Shown: positions 34,358 to 43,320, numbered from the stretch's first letter. The stretch is 64,000 nucleotides of DNA from Streptomyces roseolilacinus (GCF_014649335.1 NZ_BMSV01000004.1:496001-560000); one strand, 5' to 3'. A program made the numbers and translations. The notes: a model not told the origin generated them from the letters alone.

Positions 34358-35595
34358 GCGTCCTCCTCCGACGGGGTCGTCGTCACGATCGTCCGGGACC
34401 TCAGTTCGTCGACCGCGTCCGCGCACGCGCGCGTGCCGTCCGCCGTCAGCACCGCCATGCCCAGCCGGTCCGCCGACGACCGGAGCGGGGAGACCGGGTC
34501 GCCCGGCTCCACCGGGAGGTCCCAGTGCTCCAGCCGCCACGCGGTCGGGGCGGGCCTCGGGGCGACCGCCGCCACCCGGCCCGGCGGGGCGGTGACGAAC
34601 ACCGTCGCCGCCGCGGCCGCCACCGCCCCGTCCGGCTCCTCGCGCGGGCCCTCGCCGACCGGCCAGCCCAGCGCGGCGCGGCGCCAGTCGATCCCGCGGG
34701 TGAGGCGTACGAGGTCGGGGATGCCGTCGCCGCCGGGGCGGTTGTGCGTCTCGATGACGGTCACGCGCGCGCCGTCGACCTTGACCTCCGTGTGCGCCGG
34801 GCCGTCCGTGAGGCCCACCGCGTCGAGCAGTTCCGCGACCGCCCGCTCCACGCGCCGCCGTCCGGCCGCGTCCAGCGACGGCGCCGGCATCAGGTGGGCG
34901 ACCTCGACGCACGCCTCGCCCTGCGTGTGCTTCTCCGCGATGCCGAGGCACGTGTGGCGTCCGCCCGAGGACAGCGTCTCGACGCTGAACTCCCGCCCCC
35001 CGACGTACCGTTCGAGCAGGGTGGCCCCGGTCCTGCGGTCCTCCGGCAGGTCCGCCGCCGACCGGAGGAGCGCGACCGCGTTGCTGCCGGTGCCCGCGAT
35101 CGGCTTGGCGACGACCGGCGCCCCCGCACCCGCACCCGCACCCGCACCACCGTGCCCGGCACCCCCGGCACCCCCGCCGCCCCCGCCGCCCCCGCCGAAC
35201 AGCCGGGCCACCGCCTCGGCGTCGTCGCCGGCCGCGAACGGCGGGTTCAGGTGCGGGGCCGCCCGCTCCAGTACGCGCCGCATCTCCAGCTTGTCGCGGG
35301 TGGCCCGTACGACCTCCGGGGGCACCCCGGCCGCGCCGAGGCGCCGCGCCGCGACGGCCGCCGGTTCGAGCCCGAGTTCGGTGAGCGAGACGACGGCGGC
35401 CGGGGACAGGGGGCGCAGCACCTCGTCGACGAACGCCAGGAACGTCGGGCCGTGCTGGTAGTCGACCGCGTGGTGCGCGGCGGCGGGCGCGTCGAGGGGA
35501 GCCGCGCCGGGCAGCCGTACGTGGACGACGTCGACGGGCAGCGTGGCCGCCGCGCGGGCGACCGCTCCGTCGGCGCCGAGGACCACGAGCGTCAC
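34354..35595 (-). CDS. ATP-grasp domain ligase-like protein with Gly/Ala insert
   Basis: 413 residues, GTG start at TLVVLGADGAVA. The pre-ATP-grasp domain is followed by DKLEMRRVLERAA, the ATP-binding core VVAKPIAGTGSNAVAL and YVGGREFSVETLSS, and the metal-binding END/ENR-type motif TVIETHNRPGGDGIPDL. This matches the carbamoyl-phosphate-synthase-like/amino-acid ligase ATP-grasp group. A run of about 28 Gly/Ala residues, interrupted by one His, sits just before the ATP-binding core and is encoded by DNA microsatellites (35125-35148 and 35171-35197). The partner and substrate are unknown; it is coupled to the rhodanese. Confidence 0.8.
   Translation of the reverse strand: MTLVVLGADGAVARAAATLPVDVVHVRLPGAAPLDAPAAAHHAVDYQHGPTFLAFVDEVLRPLSPAAVVSLTELGLEPAAVAARRLGAAGVPPEVVRATRDKLEMRRVLERAAPHLNPPFAAGDDAEAVARLFGGGGGGGGGAGGAGHGGAGAGAGAGAPVVAKPIAGTGSNAVALLRSAADLPEDRRTGATLLERYVGGREFSVETLSSGGRHTCLGIAEKHTQGEACVEVAHLMPAPSLDAAGRRRVERAVAELLDAVGLTDGPAHTEVKVDGARVTVIETHNRPGGDGIPDLVRLTRGIDWRRAALGWPVGEGPREEPDGAVAAAAATVFVTAPPGRVAAVAPRPAPTAWRLEHWDLPVEPGDPVSPLRSSADRLGMAVLTADGTRACADAVDELRSRTIVTTTPSEEDA
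35125..35197. repeat. Two microsatellites inside the ATP-grasp gene
   Basis: Four perfect copies of CGCACC (35125-35148) and, after a short spacer, three perfect copies of CCCCCGCCG (35171-35197). Both have unit lengths divisible by three, so copy-number change would keep frame. Confidence 0.9.
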
Positions 35596-35712
35596 GGCGC
35601 CCGCTCCGGGGCGCGCGCACGGCGGGCGCGGCGTCCGTCCCCCCACTCCACGGGGGTGATCGTAGCGGCCGGGCGCCCGCCCCGGCACCGTGCGCGCGCC
35701 CGGGCCGACCGG

Positions 35713-37770
35713 TCACGGCGTCCCGGCGCCCCCGCCCAACTCCGCCGGGAGCGGCCGGGCGTGGAGGACGTCCAGCCGGGACACCGCGCGCGTGAGCGCC
35801 ACGTACAGCCGGTGCGGGCCGCGCGGCCCGGCGTCCGCGACGGCGGCGGGCTCGGCGAGGACGACGTGGTCGTACTCCAGGCCCTTGGCCAGCCCGGCCG
35901 GCACCACCGTGACGCGCGGCGCGCCGGCGGCCACGTCCCCGGGGTGCCCCGTCGCGACGCCGGCCGCCTCCAGTACGCCGCGCAACCGCTCGTGCGCCGC
36001 GTCCGCCACGACCACGCCGACGGAGCCCTCCCGGTCGAGCGCCGCCCGCACGGCGTCCACCACCGCCGCCTCCAGGTCGGTCACCGCCCGTACGGTCACC
36101 TCGCCGTCCCGCCGGACCGACCGCGCGGGCGGCACGTCCACGCGCAGGGCGCCGAGCAGCCGGTTGGCCAGGTCCACGACGGCGCCCGGCACCCGGTAGC
36201 CGGCGGTCAGCGCGGTGAGCCGGGCGTCCGGGCGGCCCAGGTGCGCCAGTTGCTCCCGCCAGTCGCGGGCGGCCCACGGGGTGGTGCCCTGCGCCAGGTC
36301 GCCCAGCACGGTCAGCGAACCGGACGCGGAGGTGCGGCGGGCGACGGCCCGGCACTGCATGGGCGACAGGTCCTGCGCCTCGTCGAGGACGATGTGGCCG
36401 TACCCGGCGGCGCGTTCGAGCTGCCCGGCCAGCTCGTCGAGGAGGACCAGGTCGGCGGCCGTCCAGCGGGCGGAGCGGTACGAGCGCGGGGGCCTGGTCC
36501 AGCGGATCGCGGCGCGCTCGGCGTCGGTCAGCGCCGGGTCGCGCGGGTCGGCCAGCACCTCGGCGAGCACCTGCTCGGGGACGACCCCGGGCCAGCAGGC
36601 GTCCACCAGCGCCGACACCGGCCGCGACCGCCCGACGCGCCGCTCCCAGGCGGCGCCCACCGGGCCGGCCCGCCGCTCGGCGCGGGTGCGCAGGGCCCGT
36701 ACGACGCGGCTGCGCAGGCGTTCCCGGCCGACCAGGTACGGCGGGGCCTCCGCCCGCACCTCCTCGACGAGCACCGCGAGTTCGGCGGCCGGGACGCGCC
36801 AGCGGTAGGCGCCGTCCGGCACGACCAGCTCCCCGGACGGGGGCGCCACGCGCGCGTGGAGGGCCCGGCGCAGGACGGCGGCCATGCGGGCGTCGTGCTT
36901 GACGGCCGCCGCCGCTTCGGTGTCCTCGGCGCGGGGTTCGTGGCCGACGGTGCGGGCGATCTCCTCGTCGACGGTGGTCTGGCGCACGTCCCGCTCGCCG
37001 AGCGCGGGCAGCACCTCGGAGACGTACGCGAGGAAGGCCCGGTTGGGCCCGAGGATGAGCAGGCCCGCGCGCTGGACCCGCCGGGGGTGGGTGTACAGCA
37101 GGTACGCGGCGCGGTGCAGGCCGACGGCGGTCTTGCCGGTGCCGGGGGCGCCCTGGACGCAGAGGGACGTGCCGAGCGGGGCCCGGACGAGGTCGTCCTG
37201 CTCGGGCTGGATGGTCGCGGCGATGTCCCGCATGGGGCCCACGCGCGGCCGCTCGATCTCGGCGGCGAGCAACCCGCCGGCGCGCGCTCCGGACCCACCG
37301 TCCGCTCCGGTCCCGGCCGCCGGGTCCGTCAGGTGCTCGTCCTCCAGGCCCGTCAGGTCGGCGGAGTCGCCCTTGCTGTACGGCGCCCAGCCGAAGCGCC
37401 GCCGGACCCGTACGCCCTGGGGGTCGTCCGGCCGCGCCTGGTAAAACGCGCGGGCCACGGGCGCCCGCCAGTCGACGACGAGGGGCGGCTCGGCCGGGTG
37501 GGCGCTGACGCGGCGGCGGCCGATGTGGTGGCGGCGGCCGTCGGTGTGGTCGAGGCGGCCGAAGAACAGCGGTCCGGGCGGCTCCTCGCGGAGCTCCTTG
37601 GCGTGGCTGCGCAGGTGGAAGCCGAGGTCCTCGGCGTCGGCGCCGGACGCGGAGACGTCCTCGCCGGTGACGACGCGTTCGTCGGCGCCGTCCGCCATGC
37701 GGGTCAGCGTGGCGCGGCAGAGGTCGTGGAAGGCCCGTTCCCGGTCCAGGTCGTGGTCGAGTGGCGTCAT
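35713..37770 (-). CDS. HelD-like RNA polymerase recycling helicase (UvrD/Rep superfamily 1)
   Basis: 685 residues. An N-terminal coiled region of about 60 residues is followed by FGRLDHTDGRRHHIGRRRV and WRAPVARAFYQARPDDP, typical of HelD; then Walker A QGAPGTGKTAVG, the motif II region HIVLDEAQDLSPMQ, GDLAQGTTPW and motif VI LYVALTRAVSRLDV. HelD-like proteins pull RNA polymerase off DNA, and some actinobacterial members (HelR) give rifamycin tolerance. I see no classic inverted-repeat rifamycin-associated element upstream. Its promoter has a motif shared with the adjacent TetR/ABC locus. Confidence 0.88.
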   Translation of the reverse strand: MTPLDHDLDRERAFHDLCRATLTRMADGADERVVTGEDVSASGADAEDLGFHLRSHAKELREEPPGPLFFGRLDHTDGRRHHIGRRRVSAHPAEPPLVVDWRAPVARAFYQARPDDPQGVRVRRRFGWAPYSKGDSADLTGLEDEHLTDPAAGTGADGGSGARAGGLLAAEIERPRVGPMRDIAATIQPEQDDLVRAPLGTSLCVQGAPGTGKTAVGLHRAAYLLYTHPRRVQRAGLLILGPNRAFLAYVSEVLPALGERDVRQTTVDEEIARTVGHEPRAEDTEAAAAVKHDARMAAVLRRALHARVAPPSGELVVPDGAYRWRVPAAELAVLVEEVRAEAPPYLVGRERLRSRVVRALRTRAERRAGPVGAAWERRVGRSRPVSALVDACWPGVVPEQVLAEVLADPRDPALTDAERAAIRWTRPPRSYRSARWTAADLVLLDELAGQLERAAGYGHIVLDEAQDLSPMQCRAVARRTSASGSLTVLGDLAQGTTPWAARDWREQLAHLGRPDARLTALTAGYRVPGAVVDLANRLLGALRVDVPPARSVRRDGEVTVRAVTDLEAAVVDAVRAALDREGSVGVVVADAAHERLRGVLEAAGVATGHPGDVAAGAPRVTVVPAGLAKGLEYDHVVLAEPAAVADAGPRGPHRLYVALTRAVSRLDVLHARPLPAELGGGAGTP

Positions 37771-37780
37771 TCCCCCGAGA

Positions 37781-37817
37781 ATAACGCAACCGAGTATCTT
37801 TTTTTACCGAGTAACGC
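37781..37817. promoter_or_regulatory. AT-rich helD-like promoter with operator-like repeats
   Basis: Short AT-rich island just after the TetR stop. It holds two copies of ACCGAGTA (37789-37796 and 37806-37813) separated by a T tract, and TTAC-CGA-GTAA (37804-37814) followed by CGC. On the minus strand this may be the helD-like promoter, and the T run could also terminate TetR-1. Confidence 0.55.
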
Positions 37818-38495
37818 TCAGCGGAGGTGACTCGCGAGGCCCTCCGCCAGCTGCCGGAACGCCACGTCCGCCGCCGCGACCGCGTCCGGGTACACCGCGT
37901 CCGCGCTCTCGCCGGCCTCGATCCGCCGCCAGTTCTCCTCCGCCAGGACCCGCAGCACGGCGACGACCTGCCCCGCCGCGAGCCGCCCGCCGACGCCTCC
38001 GCCGAGCGCCTCCGCGAGCGCCCGCTCGGACTCGCCCTGGTACGCGTACAGCCGCGCGACCAGGCTCGGCGTCCCGTACAGCAGCCGGTGGAAGGCGAGG
38101 ACGGAGGGCTCGTCGCTCAGCCCGGTGACCGGGTCGCGGCGGTCGAGCCCGTCGAGGACGTGCCGGTGCAGGGCCGCCAGCGGCCCGACGCCCTCCGCGC
38201 GGGCGGCGACCACGCGCGCGGCCTCGTCGCGGTGGTCCGCGAACCGGTGGACGACCAGGTCCTCCTTGGCCGGGAAGTACCGGAACAGCGTCGGCTTCGA
38301 CACCTCGGCGGCCGCCGCGACCTCGGCGACGGAGACCCGGTCGAAGCCGCGCTCCAGGAAGAGCGCGACGGCGGTGTCGGAGATGGTCCGGTACGTCCGC
38401 GCCTTCTTCCGCTCCCGCAGACCGGGCCCGCCCCCGGCCCCCGGCTTCCCGGCACCGCCCGCGCCCGCCGGGGCGCCCGTACCCGCCTCAGCCAT
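37818..38495 (-). CDS. TetR-family regulator 1
   Basis: 225 residues. After a 25-residue Gly/Ala-rich start comes RERKKARTYRTISDTAVALFLERGFDRVS-type sequence (helix 1) and the helix-turn-helix VAEVAAAAEVSKPTLFRYFPAKEDLV. The C-terminal ligand domain is divergent. Its start overlaps the end of TetR-2 by eight bases, so the pair form one transcript running toward helD. Likely targets are the divergent ABC exporter and possibly the helD-like gene. Confidence 0.9.
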   Translation of the reverse strand: MAEAGTGAPAGAGGAGKPGAGGGPGLRERKKARTYRTISDTAVALFLERGFDRVSVAEVAAAAEVSKPTLFRYFPAKEDLVVHRFADHRDEAARVVAARAEGVGPLAALHRHVLDGLDRRDPVTGLSDEPSVLAFHRLLYGTPSLVARLYAYQGESERALAEALGGGVGGRLAAGQVVAVLRVLAEENWRRIEAGESADAVYPDAVAAADVAFRQLAEGLASHLR

Positions 38496-39249
38496 CCGTC
38501 CGCTCCACCAGCACCTGGACCCCGTCCAGCAGCCGCTCCAGGCCGAAGCGGAACTCGTGGTCCGGGTCGTCCGGACCGTCCATGGCCCCGGACTCCAGCG
38601 CCCGCGCCACCGCCGGGTACCGCTGCGGGTCCGCCAGCAGCCGCAGCGTGCGGCCGTAGCGGGCCATCACCTGCTCGGGCGTCTCACCGGTCGCCTTCAT
38701 CGCCGCGGCGAGGTCCGCCGTCAGGCCGGCCTCGTTGCGCACGAACCCGCCGACCAGCAGCACCACCGAGATCTTCGCGCCCTCGTCGAGCCCGGTCGGC
38801 GCGAGCGCCTCCATCCCGGCCTCCCACCACGCCACCGAGTTCGGCGTCGCCGGGGGACCCGAGACCGGGATGCGCAGCAGCCACAGGTGCCGCTGGAACA
38901 CCGCCCGCTGCGCCCGCGCCCAGCGGGCCAGCCCCTCGCGCCAGCCGGTGCCGGGCGGCGGCGGGTCCGGGGGCGCGCCGATCGCCGCGTCCTGCATGAG
39001 CACGTACAGCTCGTCCTTGGCGCCGACGTACCGGTACAGCGACATCGTCGAGACGCCCAGCTCCTTCGCGACGCGCCCCATGGAGACCGCCGCGAGCCCC
39101 TCCGACGCGGCGAGGGCGACCGCCGCGTCCACGATCCGGTGCACGCTCAGGCCGGGCCGGGGCCCCTTCGCGGGGCGTTCGCGCAGCCCCCAGGCGGCCT
39201 CCAGGCCGGGCGGGAGCCCCGTACCACCAGCGTCCGCCACCGGCCTCAT
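38488..39249 (-). CDS. TetR-family regulator 2
   Basis: 253 residues from ATG at 39249 (MRPVADAGG); an upstream ATG at 39333 lies inside the operator region. The helix-turn-helix is IVDAAVALAASEGLAAVSMG then RVAKELGVSTMSLYRYVGAKDEL, close to the TetR-class tetracycline-repressor type, with a TetR_C-like C-terminal domain. It is divergent from the DrrAB-type exporter, the common arrangement for a repressor of drug efflux. It overlaps TetR-1 by eight bases. Confidence 0.9.
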   Translation of the reverse strand: MRPVADAGGTGLPPGLEAAWGLRERPAKGPRPGLSVHRIVDAAVALAASEGLAAVSMGRVAKELGVSTMSLYRYVGAKDELYVLMQDAAIGAPPDPPPPGTGWREGLARWARAQRAVFQRHLWLLRIPVSGPPATPNSVAWWEAGMEALAPTGLDEGAKISVVLLVGGFVRNEAGLTADLAAAMKATGETPEQVMARYGRTLRLLADPQRYPAVARALESGAMDGPDDPDHEFRFGLERLLDGVQVLVERTDG

Positions 39250-39301
39250 CCTCCCTGCCTCCGGCCCGGACCCCGGGCCGCTTGACTCCCATCCTAGTAA
39301 T

Positions 39302-39337
39302 GCGTAACCCTTACACAGTAACGCGTATGTCATACGC
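39302..39337. promoter_or_regulatory. Operator-like palindromes between divergent TetR and ABC genes
   Basis: Two elements lie side by side: TTAC-ACA-GTAA (39311-39321), followed by CGC, and the perfect palindrome GCGTATG-T-CATACGC (39323-39337, 7-bp arms). The first matches the motif upstream of the helD-like gene at 11 of 14 bases. They sit between the TetR-2 start (39249) and the ABC start (39354). Confidence 0.65.
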
Positions 39338-39353
39338 AGTAGAGGGGATCGCC

Positions 39354-40343
39354 ATGCCCGGCACCACCGCCATCGAGGCCGTCGGCCTCCGCAAGTCGTA
39401 CGGGGACCTCCGCGTCCTCGACGGGATCGACCTGCGCGTCCCGCGCGGGACCGTCTTCTCCCTCCTCGGCCCGAACGGCGCCGGGAAGACCACCACCGTC
39501 CGCGTCCTGGCCACGCTCACCCCGCCGGACGGCGGCCGCGCGCGGGTCGCCGGGCACGACGTGGTCGCCGAGCGCGCCCGGGTGCGCCGCGCGATCAGCC
39601 TCACCGGGCAGTACGCCGCCGTCGACGACCTCCAGACCGGCGCCGAGAACCTGCGCATGATGGGCAGGCTCTCCGGGCTGTCCCGCCGCGACGCGCGCCG
39701 CCGCGCCACCGCCCTGCTGGAGCGCTTCGACCTCGCGCACGCCGCCGACCGCCCCGCCGGCACCTACTCGGGCGGCATGCGCCGCAGGCTCGACCTCGCG
39801 GCCGGCCTCGTCGGCGAACCCGAGGTGGTCTTCCTCGACGAACCGACGACCGGCCTGGACCCGCGCAGCCGCCAGGAGCTGTGGCGGGTCGTGCGTGACC
39901 TGGCGGAGGGCGGCGCGGCGGTGTTCCTCACCACCCAGTACCTGGAGGAGGCCGACCGGCTGGCCGACCGCGTCGCCGTCATGGACGGGGGGCGCGTCGT
40001 CGCGGAGGGCACGGCCGAGTCCCTCAAGTCCCGCGTGGCGGGCCACCGGCTGGACGTCGTCGCCACGGACGCGGCGGCCTACGAGCGCCTCGCGGCGAAG
40101 GCGGGGACGCTCACCCGCGCGCACGCGGCGCCCACCGCCGACCCCGGTCCGCGCCGCTCCCCCGAGTCCCTCACCCTCGGCGTGCCCACCGACGGCGGCG
40201 CCCCGTCCGTGCGGGCGCTGCTCGACGCGCTGGACCCCGACGGGACCGACGTCGCCCGCTTCGCGGTGCGCACCGCCACCCTCGACGACGTCTTCCTGGC
40301 GCTGACCGGCGCCACCACCGCGAAGGAGCCCGCCCGTGCCTGA
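39354..40343 (+). CDS. DrrA-type daunorubicin-resistance ABC ATPase
   Basis: 329 residues from ATG at 39354. Walker A LGPNGAGKTTTVRVL, signature YSGGMRRRLDLAAGL, Walker B VVFLDEPTTGLDPRS and the H-loop TTQYLEEAD are all present. The C-terminal DUF4162-like region ends in TLDDVFLALTG, the DrrA hallmark. It powers the permease whose start overlaps by eight bases. Such exporters pump hydrophobic antibiotics. An upstream ATG at 39327 lies in the operator and is not preferred. Confidence 0.92.
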   Translation: MPGTTAIEAVGLRKSYGDLRVLDGIDLRVPRGTVFSLLGPNGAGKTTTVRVLATLTPPDGGRARVAGHDVVAERARVRRAISLTGQYAAVDDLQTGAENLRMMGRLSGLSRRDARRRATALLERFDLAHAADRPAGTYSGGMRRRLDLAAGLVGEPEVVFLDEPTTGLDPRSRQELWRVVRDLAEGGAAVFLTTQYLEEADRLADRVAVMDGGRVVAEGTAESLKSRVAGHRLDVVATDAAAYERLAAKAGTLTRAHAAPTADPGPRRSPESLTLGVPTDGGAPSVRALLDALDPDGTDVARFAVRTATLDDVFLALTGATTAKEPARA

Positions 40344-41088
40344 CGCCACCCTCACCCTCGTCGGCCGGGGCGTCCGGCTCAGCCGCCGCAACCCCGACGC
40401 GCTCGTCACCGCGATGGTGCTCCCGGTGATGCTGATGCTGGTGTTCGTCTACTTCTTCGGCGGCGCCATCGACACCGGCACCGGCACCTCGTACGTGACG
40501 TACGTCGTGCCCGGCGTCCTCCTGCTGTGCGCCGGCTTCGGCGCGTCCACCACCGCCGTGCGGGTCAGCGAGGACATGCGGGCGGGCATCGTCGACCGGT
40601 TCCGCTCCCTCGACGTGGGCGCGACGCCGATCCTCGCCGGGCACGTCGGGGCGAGCCTCGTGCGGAACCTGCTGTCGACGGGGCTCGTCGTCGGCGTCGC
40701 GTTCCTGATCGGTTTCCGCCCGGAGGCCGGGGCCGCCGGGTGGGCGGCGGCGCTGGGGCTGCTGTTCACGTTCGTGCTGGCCGTGTCGTGGCTGTCGGCG
40801 GCGGCCGGCCTGCTGGCGCGCACGCCGGAGGCGGCGAGCGGCTTCACCTTCTTCATGATGTTCCTGCCCTACCCGAGCAGCGCGTTCGTCCCGATCGGCA
40901 CGATGCCCGGCTGGCTGCACGGCTTCGCCGAGCACCAGCCGGTCACGCCGGTCATCGAGTCGCTGCGGGGCCTGCTGCTGGACCGGCCGGTGGGCGACGC
41001 CCCGTGGGTCGCGCTGGCGTGGTGCGCGGGGCTGCTGGCCCTGGCCCTGGCCCTGTCGGGGGCGCTGTTCCGGGCCCGTACCCGGTGA
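40336..41088 (+). CDS. DrrB-type ABC-2 permease
   Basis: 250 residues with six hydrophobic helices, for example VTAMVLPVMLMLVFVYFFGG, VVPGVLLLCAGFGASTTAV, LLSTGLVVGVAFLIGF, AALGLLFTFVLAVSWLSAAA and LAWCAGLLALALALSGALF. The ABC-2 motif region GFTFFMMFLPYPSSAFVPIG before the last helices is typical of DrrB. It forms the exporter with the preceding ATPase. Confidence 0.92.
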   Translation: MPDATLTLVGRGVRLSRRNPDALVTAMVLPVMLMLVFVYFFGGAIDTGTGTSYVTYVVPGVLLLCAGFGASTTAVRVSEDMRAGIVDRFRSLDVGATPILAGHVGASLVRNLLSTGLVVGVAFLIGFRPEAGAAGWAAALGLLFTFVLAVSWLSAAAGLLARTPEAASGFTFFMMFLPYPSSAFVPIGTMPGWLHGFAEHQPVTPVIESLRGLLLDRPVGDAPWVALAWCAGLLALALALSGALFRARTR

Positions 41089-41110
41089 GGGCGGCCCGCC
41101 GGACCCGCCG

Positions 41111-42379
41111 TCAGAAGACGTCCGGGCACCAGGCCCGGCGCGAGGCCCCGAACAGCAGGTCCGCCCGCGCCGCCGCCCCCGGCACCGGCTCCTCGACCCG
41201 GCCCAGCGCCACCAGCCGGGACACGGACCCGTCGCCCAGGTACAGCGCGCCCAGTTCGGCCACGTCCAGCACCAGGTCGGCCGCCGCGGACGTCGGCGCG
41301 CACGCGGCGCCCTCCGGGGAGGCGTCCAGCCGGAACCGGCCCCCGGCCGGCCCCGCGGCGTCCCGCACCTCCAGCACCAGCGACCCCTCCGCCCGGTACG
41401 CGCGCGCCTCCAACGCCCGTACGACGTCCAGGATCCGCACCCACATCATGTCCGCGTGCGTCATCACCCGGGCGGCCCGCTGGTCCGGGAGGAGCATCGG
41501 CAGCAGGTCGTCGGGGGCGCGGTCGCCGCTCCGCACGAACACCACCCAGTCGATCGAGCACACGTACCGCCACAGCGCCCGCTCGGCGGCCGGGGTGACC
41601 GCGATCAGGTCGCGCACCGTCAGCGTGTTCCGCGGCTGCCTGCCCTCGTCCCACGTCCCTTCGGCGGCGTACGTGACGTACCCCTCCGCCTCCCCCGACG
41701 CGGAGCGGTACACCGCGTGGAACGGCTCCGTCCAGGGTTCGTCCGGCCCCCTGTTCCAGCCGGTGAGGTGCTCCCAGTCGCGCACCACGCGGCTCACCAT
41801 GCCGTGGCGCACGGCCCGCGCCCGGTCGTACAGCTCCGGGCCCAGCTTGCGGACGGCCTCCCCGTCGACGAGGACGACACGGCCGCCGTCCTCCGGACCG
41901 GACCAGCGCGGGTCCAGCGCGGCGCGGCGCAGGTCCACCTTCCACTCGGTGCACCAGGTGGCCGGGCCGAAGCCGAAGCGCCCGTAGATCGGGTACTCGG
42001 CGGCGATCAGCGTCGCCAGGACGTCACCGCGCTCCCTCGCCTCCGCGAGCTCGGCGGTCATCATCCGGCCGAGCAGGCCGCGGCGCCGGTGCGTCGGCGA
42101 CACGGACACGTTCGTCACGGCGCTCGCCGCCACGGGGGCGCCGCCGACCGCCGTCACCTCCTGCGCGAACGACCGGAACGTCGCCACGCACCGCCCCTCG
42201 TCGAACACCCCGCGCATCCGCGGGAAGTCCTGGTAGGGCAGCCGCACCGCGATCTCCTCCGGGGAGGGCGTCGGCGGGCGCAGGAAACCGGTGCGCAGGG
42301 CGCGGAGCCAGTCGGGGTAGTCGTCCTCGGTGAGGACGCGCGGGGCGAGGGGGCCGGAGGCGGTGGGGTGGGGCGTCAT
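41111..42379 (-). CDS. Eis-like GNAT N-acetyltransferase
   Basis: 422 residues from ATG at 42379. The first GNAT domain has [20 protein letters not shown] (acetyl-CoA loop RRRGLL) and [12 protein letters not shown]; a central second GNAT-like domain and a C-terminal sterol-carrier-like domain ([21 protein letters not shown]) follow, and the chain ends CPDVF with the free C-terminal carboxylate typical of Eis. Eis enzymes multi-acetylate aminoglycosides and lysines. Here the physiological substrate is unknown. It converges on the DrrB-like gene. Confidence 0.88.
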   Translation of the reverse strand: MTPHPTASGPLAPRVLTEDDYPDWLRALRTGFLRPPTPSPEEIAVRLPYQDFPRMRGVFDEGRCVATFRSFAQEVTAVGGAPVAASAVTNVSVSPTHRRRGLLGRMMTAELAEARERGDVLATLIAAEYPIYGRFGFGPATWCTEWKVDLRRAALDPRWSGPEDGGRVVLVDGEAVRKLGPELYDRARAVRHGMVSRVVRDWEHLTGWNRGPDEPWTEPFHAVYRSASGEAEGYVTYAAEGTWDEGRQPRNTLTVRDLIAVTPAAERALWRYVCSIDWVVFVRSGDRAPDDLLPMLLPDQRAARVMTHADMMWVRILDVVRALEARAYRAEGSLVLEVRDAAGPAGGRFRLDASPEGAACAPTSAAADLVLDVAELGALYLGDGSVSRLVALGRVEEPVPGAAARADLLFGASRRAWCPDVF

Positions 42380-42471
42380 GGCGGCCACGCTAGACACCCG
42401 TCCGCCCCGGCCGCACCGGGGTTTCCCGCCGCCCGCCCGGCCGGCACCGGGCGGGGCAGGGGCGGAAAGCG

Positions 42472-42502
42472 GCGGACCGGCGGTCAAAAGCCGCCGGTCC
42501 GC
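42472..42502 (-). terminator. Terminator after rsiG
   Basis: GCGGACCGGCGG (42472-42483), loop TCAAAAG, exact complement to 42502. It lies 25 bp beyond the rsiG stop. Confidence 0.75.
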
Positions 42503-42526
42503 ACGGCCCGCGCCCGGGCCGGTTCC

Positions 42527-43207
42527 TCACACCAGCAGGTCGTCGACCTGCGCCTCGCCCTCCCGGTACCGGCGGGTGATCTCCGCGCTGCACTCGTCCG
42601 CCGTGCGCTGGAGCTCCTGGCGGCGGCGGGAGACCACCTGCTCGTACCGGGCCAACCGCCCCATCGCCTCGTGGAGTTCGACGTCCGTGCGGGCGTCGAG
42701 GTCGGACAGCTCGACCTCGGCGAGCATCTCGGCCGCCAGCAGCCGGTACTCCTCGCTCCTCGGCGTGGACAGCGTCATGTGCCGGGCCGAGCCGGGGCGG
42801 CGGCCCGACGGCGCGTCGGCGAGGATCTCCGACAGCCGGTCCATCACCGGCACCTCCGGCGCCGCCCGCCGCGCCAGCTCCGCGCGGAGGATGTCGATGC
42901 GGCCCTGCAACAGCCGCCGCACGTAGCTCAGGTCGGCCTCGTCGGCGTGCGAGTCGCGCCGCAGCGCCCGCAGTTCGTCGAGGCGGAGCGTTCTCAGGTC
43001 GGGGGACACGGTGGACTCCGGCGGCCGTACGGCCTCCAGCGCGGCGAACCCGACGGCTCTGGCCGTTCCGGCCGTCGTCGTCACCGCCCCGGCGGCGGGC
43101 GACCCGGCGGCGGACCGCTGGGTCGGCGGACGGGACCGCTCGGACGCCGGACCGGCACAGGTGGCCGTGGTGGGGCCGGGCTGCTGCCCGGCGCCGGGTG
43201 TGCTCAT
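42527..43207 (-). CDS. rsiG: RsiG, c-di-GMP-responsive anti-sigma factor for WhiG
   Basis: 226 residues. After a disordered Ala/Thr/Pro N-terminus (1-65) the protein is all helix. Two copies of the signature E(X)3S(X)2R(X)3Q(X)3D are exact: EADLSYVRRLLQGRID, and near the end EQVVSRRRQELQRTAD. In Streptomyces RsiG these motifs bind c-di-GMP and let the protein sequester the sporulation sigma factor WhiG. whiG itself is not in this window. It is divergent from dtd, with a terminator downstream. Confidence 0.93.
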   Translation of the reverse strand: MSTPGAGQQPGPTTATCAGPASERSRPPTQRSAAGSPAAGAVTTTAGTARAVGFAALEAVRPPESTVSPDLRTLRLDELRALRRDSHADEADLSYVRRLLQGRIDILRAELARRAAPEVPVMDRLSEILADAPSGRRPGSARHMTLSTPRSEEYRLLAAEMLAEVELSDLDARTDVELHEAMGRLARYEQVVSRRRQELQRTADECSAEITRRYREGEAQVDDLLV

Positions 43208-43320
43208 GTGTTCCGTCCCCTCGACCGGTGCTCAGGCGCACCGCCTGACAGGCATGGTGCCACTCCCGCATGCGGCGCGCAGTCGTGTGCACCCGTTCGG
43301 CCCTCGGTAAGTTGGGACGC

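Noticed and set aside
33326-37789. A single open frame of 1487 codons on the minus strand
   Set aside because: Only its 3' end is the rhodanese gene; the rest is the shadow of the HelD-like and ATP-grasp genes in another frame and has Arg/Pro/Gly low complexity.
37771-37817. Rifamycin-associated element upstream of the HelD-like gene
   Set aside because: The long inverted repeat expected for this element is not present; only short direct repeats and TTAC-NNN-GTAA are seen.
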